A stretch of DNA of 64,000 nt, taken from positions 1,116,001 to 1,180,000 of the forward strand of contig JAQFVV010006341.1 of assembly GCA_028023455.1 (NCBI GenBank), in the 5' to 3' direction. The position numbers and the translations under genes were made by a program. Positions 58,994-64,000 of the stretch are shown here, in pieces (within the stretch, counting starts at the first letter, position 1; each line of letters begins with the position of its first letter). The notes under the pieces are model-generated. The model had not been told where the DNA came from, did no database searches, and saw nothing but the letters and a program-made list of their open reading frames with translations. Source of the stretch: Epiperipatus broadwayi (taxonomy: Eukaryota > Onychophora > Udeonychophora > Euonychophora > Peripatidae).

Positions 58994-59130
58994 CTTCCAG
59001 TAGTACCATAAAAGCTTGCCTCATGTATAGATATTATAGCATTTCCAGTTCCACTGTGACAGCCTGCCTCATGTCAGGTGGTTTATATCAAGCAGCTTCA
59101 GTTCTAGTGTGAACTTGCCTCATTAGTGGA
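58994..59130 (+). repeat. Decayed tandem repeat, three units of about 50 bp
   Basis: GCCTCAT(G/T) recurs at 59018, 59066 and 59117, and TTCCAGT or CTTCAGTT at about 58994, 59043 and 59095. Units share the layout TTCCAGT-N-CCA-GTGA-AGC(T/C)TGCCTCATG. Confidence 0.7.
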
Positions 59131-60300
59131 TAATATGCATACTGCCATTTACATCTGGCAGTAATTTGTTGCTGTTTGCCTTTATCTCCAAATGGAGTAT
59201 TTATAGGTAGATCTTCTTCCATAGTAAGAGCAATCGGATTCATTGAGCATCACTACCATTTGTCCTGCTTTTATTTTTGAATTATATTAACTATTCATAT
59301 ATCCATTGATCTGTATCCATGAATATTCAATCCAATCAATACAAAGTCATCGGACAAGTCCAGTAGTTAAAAGTAATTTGAGCTATAACATAAACATTTA
59401 GATGAACATCAATGCTCTTCAAGATGCAGTTTACTTGGAAAGTGTATATTTCTGTTAGGGATCTCTCCCTGACAACAACAGATAATGTTTTTCTCGTTTC
59501 TTTATTTAAATGAATTAACACTACTGAAAAAATGTATACACATTATCTAGAAGCCACAATAAAATAAAATTGCATGGCTAAAAGATTAAGAAAAGAAAAT
59601 TATGTGCTTTTATTGGTCAGGTGTTGTATTAGGCTTCCTAAATGTTTTACAGGTGGCAAGTAGTAGAACAGAATTCAGATATGAAGGTCAATTATGACTA
59701 ACCAATAAACAGTGCCTGACCAAGAATACTGCATGTTGTCTTGTAGAATAGAATATTGGTTTATCAAATGCTAAGTATTGTTTTTGATTTGTCTCCCTCT
59801 TTTACTTTATCAGACATTTAAATAAATGTATGATCCAGTCATTATGAACCTCTTACGCTATTGGTTTTTTTTTCCTTTTCTAACATTTACAATGGGATTG
59901 TGTATTTCTGCAATCATCTTTCAAACCTTTAATTACACAAGTAGCATTACTAGTGACCTTTATCCAAAATAGTACAATCACATAATAATTCTGTTGGTAA
60001 TAGTATTTTATATGAGCATTTCAGCTGACAATGATTGTAATAATTTAGACAATCATATTTAGAATACCGCTGACTACCACAAATGAAAAAATCAATAAAA
60101 ATGAGGTCTAAAAGTAGCTCCACAGTGCCTGGCTAGGTTATGATAACCCATTACTATGACAGAATTAATAATACTGATAATATTAATGATATTAAAAATC
60201 AATAAAGTAACTCATAATCTATTGCATGTGTTCAGCTTACACATTGCTATTTAATGAAGAGTTAACAGGATAGACATATTAATAGAGAAGCTTATTAGGT
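59131..60300. other. AT-rich stretch, nothing recognised
   Basis: No open frame with known content and no repeat shared with the window. Confidence 0.45.
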
Positions 60301-60500
60301 CTATAAAAATTATATGGCTGAGTGTTTTGAGAACTTATAACATTGTTATATTCATAGCAAGATAACATTGGAAAATAATGGATTGTATCAACTTTATATG
60401 TATACACACCCCCATTTCTCCATTATTTTCCAATGTTATTTGGCTATGAATGTGAGAATGTTATAGGTTCTCAAAATCCTCAGCCATATAATTTTTATAG
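60301..60500. mobile_element. Foldback with 82-bp arms and 36-bp loop
   Basis: The left arm 60301-60382 (CTATAAAAATTATATGGCTG, TTTTGAGAAC, ATAACATT, TTCATAGC, AACATTGGAAAATAATGGA) is the near-perfect reverse complement of 60419-60500. The loop contains TACACACCCCCATTTC. Few mismatches indicate recent formation. No coding sequence is present. Confidence 0.92.
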
Positions 60501-60589
60501 AATAAATTTATTAATGCATATAAGCATACATATTAAATGCGGTATATTGCACTTAGTAGGAAATGTTTCCATCTTTTTTTGCCACTTAC

Positions 60590-60740
60590 AGCATGCTTAG
60601 AAAGCAATGTTAGTTCCCAGATGACTACTTAATAAATCCATACCCTGTATTTTCCTATCCAAAAGCTCCTGACAAGTTTCAAGTTTATGTCTTTCATCAA
60701 TAAGGAGCTTTGTATCTTTGAACAGTGCAACTGTCACCTT
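60590..60740 (-). repeat. Family B-like copy, minus orientation
   Basis: CTTAATAAATCCATACCCTG, TTTTCCTATCCAAAA, TTTCAAGTTTATGTCTTTCA and TAAGGAGCTTTG match the reverse complement of the copy at 61.32-61.46 kb. Confidence 0.7.
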
Positions 60741-61319
60741 AGACTCTAGAGCATCTTACTTTTAACTCCTATCATTTAGTTTTATGTTATAGTGTCAAGC
60801 TATCAGAACTAGTCATATAGATCTGAATTCAAATTCTATATATTATGATGTCATCAGTCTTTAAACAACTAAACTCACTTCTATCCCATATCTGTGATTT
60901 TATGTAAAGCAAAAAAGCATTACATGATCTTTCACCTGATTTTAGATTACATATTGCTATTTCAGTAGCAAATTTTTCCATTTTCTTTTTGTCAATTATG
61001 GTAAGCTTTAAAAACAATAATAAATATCAGATGTCTGGGCTTAATGAATCCCTATTCTGAAGACGTGATAGATTATGTGATGCTTATTGATTATATCTAA
61101 TCTTGATCACAGGATTGAGATGACTTTAGTTATTAAAAAACTAATGATACTATAATATATAAAAACTGAATTGGATTCAGATCTACATGACTATACAATC
61201 AATATAGTTGGCTTATACTGAAAGCATTTATATGTGCCTTACTGTGAACTGATAATTTGATATTATAATATAGAAGTAAATGAGAGGAGTTGGAAGAAAG
61301 GTGCAGTAGATTCTAAAGA

Positions 61320-61460
61320 TCCAGTTCACTAATATCAAATGCCAAACCTCCTCCCTGATGAAAACATAAGCTTGAAAGTAGTCTGAAGATTTTGGATAGG
61401 AAAACATAGGATAGGGATTTATTAAGCATTGTCTTCTAGCAAAGCTTGCAGTCAGTGGAA
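61320..61460 (+). repeat. Family B-like copy, plus orientation
   Basis: CAAACCTCCTCCCTGATGAA, AACATAAGCTTGAAAGTAGT, TTTTGGATAGGAAAACATAG and GGGATTTATTAAGCATTGTC, inverted relative to the copy 580 bases upstream. Confidence 0.7.
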
Positions 61461-61679
61461 AAAGGAAGATGGAAAAGTTTGCTTTTAAAATTCTATTTTT
61501 TAAAAAATTGTTCTTGTAAATATAAGTATGTTGAATGTATAAACTTTATATTTTATATACTCATCAAAAACCAAACAGGAATTAGCACTGATAGATAACA
61601 GACTATCATAATCTAATATTTACATATGTAATAAAATATATTCTACGAGAGTATGTGAACAATTATCAACTATTATGAT

Positions 61680-61862
61680 AATAAATCTTTGGTCCAAAAC
61701 AATATTTGATACTTTCCTAAGCCAAGCTTTCAACATTGTGTAACTTTGTTAAAGCACAGCTGACTATCCAAACACCTCACTGAGGAAGCCAGCAGCAGAA
61801 ACAAGTCTGAGGTTGGGGATATTCTGCAAAGCTTGTTAAGAGCTTATTTGTGAGCTCTATAT
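61680..61862 (+). repeat. Family B-like copy
   Basis: CACCTCACTGAGGAAGCCAG, CAGAAACAAGTCTGAGGTTG and GGGATATTCTGCAAAGCTTG carry the family core. Weak self-complementarity occurs between AGCCAAGCTTT and AAAGCTTG. Confidence 0.6.
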
Positions 61863-62524
61863 ATAACACAATAGTGAAAATCATCTTTCAGAATAAAGAA
61901 GTCTAACAGTACAAGTGAATAGATACAAGTTTTATGGCAGGGCAGACCTTGACAAAGAAGAATTTTAATATCTAATGAATTAAGACTTGTATCTCATGGC
62001 AGCATCAGGATTCATTTAGAGTTATGTTCCAACTTTAGGTTCAGAGAATTCAAAGAAAAAAATGTTTTATTTCTTGCTAGATTTTATTTTGCTAATGAAT
62101 ATATTGGTAGAAATTGTAGACTTTGTCCAAAAATAGTCAGAAATAATGGTTTTGGTGTCATAAATCTAAATAGTCTGTTGTTATAGAATTTTGCACAACC
62201 ATAGATTAATTATGTCAGACATTGTTTAGGCAGACAAACTGCAAACATAGATGCATCTACAGTGATTAAGCTATAATTAAACATTGAATATTAGAATTCA
62301 TATTATGCCAGCCTTTACAAGTGCAAATTGTTGAAAAGATCATAGAATAATATACTGCAAGCTTAAGATAATACATGCATTAATAATTAGATGTTATTCC
62401 AATCATATTCACAAAAAAATGATATTTGTTCTTTAGAAACAGCTACTATACACACTAAATTTATATAGTTATTAAACACAAATTATTGCAAAATTTGTCC
62501 AGAATTGTCACATTACTGAAGCAT

Positions 62525-62749
62525 GGGATTTATTGATTTAAGCCAATAAACATCACATGACCACCACTTCTTATGCTTGCTTATAACTGTTTTAAAACAG
62601 GTAAAACTCACTATACATATTGCCACACACAGCAAGCTAGAGTAATCAATGGATGCTAGATGGGGATTTTATGCAGAAGCGTTCTTTCATTCATTGATTA
62701 CTCTAGCTTGCTGTGTGTGGCAATATGTATAGTGAGTTTTGCCTGTTTT
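62525..62749. mobile_element. Family B foldback, short form, with conserved flank
   Basis: Arms 62594-62655 and about 62690-62749 (AAAACAGGTAAAACTCACTA, TACATATTGCCACACACAGC, AAGCTAGAGTAATCAATG) are almost exact reverse complements. The interior is an abbreviated version of the 37.2 kb copy, keeping GATGGGGATTTTATGCA. The flank 62525-62593 is the reverse complement of 37385-37450. The lower arm divergence suggests it is younger than the 37.2 kb copy. Confidence 0.88.
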
Positions 62750-63373
62750 ATTCTTTGATTTACTAAAAAGAATAGGTTTGACTGACTTTTGATAATAATA
62801 CTGTTATTATTATTTTAATTAAATGAAACATTTGGCATTTTTTCTCTGTAGAATACTAAATTAAAGGTGGAATTTCATAATATAAAGAATCTAAAGGTAG
62901 AAAAAGCTCAATTATTAATAAGAAGAAATAAAAGAAATTGAAGTATTAAAGAACAAATAAGATAATGACCACTCTAGATGGTATTTGATGTATTAAGAGA
63001 TACACATGAACCCGAGGAATGGTTTAACAGTTCTTTTAAATCCATAAATGATACTCTGTTATATGATGCCAGTGATATTTTGAACAGGTGAAAAGAGGCT
63101 AGTGATAGCAGAAATAAGATGACTATTTTAATGATATATCCATTTTATCAATCCATTTAAATTTGGTTAAAGGCAATCAGTTTAGTGAAGTCAAAACAAC
63201 ACTTTGAGATCACAAGAAATGCTTCTAGTTCTGATAAATAACAAAGAAAAATTTTAAAATACATTGGTGATATGTTATTTTTAAAAATATTTCAATTTTT
63301 CTAGCTAAATATGGACCTGTGTAGATGTATCCCTTGATCTTAAGGATTCTGTCATTCCAATGTTTAAAAATAA
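62750..63373. other. AT-rich stretch, nothing recognised
   Basis: A few short frames (for example around 62880-62960, basic residues) have no identifiable domain. Confidence 0.4.
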
Positions 63374-63819
63374 AAAGTATATAATAAGCCTATGTTTCAG
63401 TTATTACATTGTAGAGATGTCTGCCCATCCTTGCATATGTATTAAATGGATTTCATCCTGTACACATGGGATTCAAATTGACCTTAGGTCAACATGGGTG
63501 TGACAAAAATCTCAGCTTCAGGGTGGCCTTTGAGCATTCCATCATCAGATTTTCAATTGGATGGACGGTTGAAGAGTTGGAGTGTGGAGTAGATTGAAGC
63601 CTGTCCATTAAAGTATGAGGATTGTCTATCTTAATATATATCTGAGCACTTATAGCATATATGTGTGGAGATGATAATTTGGACCAACTGATGATTGCTG
63701 GTTTAGCATGAAATACATATATTGATGATTATTTATCTTTTCAACATATAAGTGTTTAAGGGTATCAGAGTTAGTAGAAGAGTAGAGAGTTGTGGGTCAT
63801 GTGAAAGTCTGTGCTCATA

Positions 63820-63883
<64 letters not shown>

Positions 63884-63895
63884 TAAAGAGAATAG
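63374..63895 (-). repeat. Family C copy, complete-looking unit, minus orientation, ending in a TA array
   Basis: AAGTATATAATAAGCCTATG, TTTCAGTTATTACATTGTAG, TTAGGTCAACATGGGTGTGA, AGGGTGGCCTTTGAGCATTC, CATCAGATTTTCAATTGGAT, TTAATATATATCTGAGCACT, GGTTTAGCATGAAATACATA, TGAAAGTCTGTGCTCATATA, CCC, then TA repeats at 63825-63878. Closest to the copy at 40.3 kb. Confidence 0.87.
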
Positions 63896-64000
63896 AAAGA
63901 TTGCAAAATTATCATGGAATAACATTTGCATCCAATGTAGCAAAGATACATTCAAAGATTTAGTTGAATATGTTGCTTTCAATCATACATGAATGGTTGC

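Overview
This window is AT-rich (roughly three quarters A+T by eye), intergenic or intronic eukaryotic DNA. I find no complete host gene. The non-LTR retrotransposon proteins have reverse-transcriptase C-terminal motifs familiar from arthropods and other invertebrates. Together with tRNA-derived SINEs, pogo-like DNA transposon remnants and many long TA, TTA and GA microsatellites, this suggests an invertebrate animal. I cannot name the species. The only host-gene hints are weak: a Kozak-ATG plus splice-donor string near 23.98 kb (minus), a coding-like stretch at 19.2 kb (minus) and a TATA/CCAAT-type site at 11.46 kb.

Layout. 0-8 kb: a 330-bp tandem duplication, a 53-bp tandem duplication, TA arrays and degraded copies of the repeat called family C here. 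8.7-10.2 kb: a pogo/Tigger-like element keeping the N-terminal helix-turn-helix of its transposase. 10-14.8 kb: AT-rich unannotated sequence. 14.8-15.9 kb: a 5'-truncated LINE (LINE-1 family) with an open 295-codon frame, between TA arrays. 18.6-22 kb: a decayed LINE tail, a 600-bp foldback and three tRNA-derived SINEs. 23-28.9 kb: mostly unrecognised, somewhat richer in GC, with a decayed 77-bp-period motif and a GC-rich patch containing a B-box-like string. 28.9-32.8 kb: a nearly full-length dead LINE-1 copy interrupted exactly at a TA by a second pogo-like element, which keeps the transposase C-terminus. 33-46 kb: foldback copies of families B and C, two minus-strand SINEs, a 233-bp TTA array and a nearly 1-kb palindrome of two family C units around a TA/GA array. 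47.2-51 kb: three LINE families packed together, including two opposed copies of one family with a foldback between them. 51.8-52.5 kb: a TA array and a 251-bp direct duplication. 52.5-64 kb: mostly unrecognised sequence with perfect-looking foldbacks at 56.6, 60.3 and 62.6 kb, more family B copies, a 50-bp decayed tandem and a final family C copy.

How it fits together. The window is a layered record of transposition. LINEs supply reverse transcriptase that could mobilise the SINEs. The two pogo-like remnants are complementary deletion products of one autonomous element. Foldback families B and C dominate the rest, and several occur as inverted pairs that could form long hairpins. Family C units repeatedly begin or end in TA microsatellites and look able to sit in head-to-tail or head-to-head arrays. 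These two families, whose class I cannot assign, are the best candidates for something undescribed.
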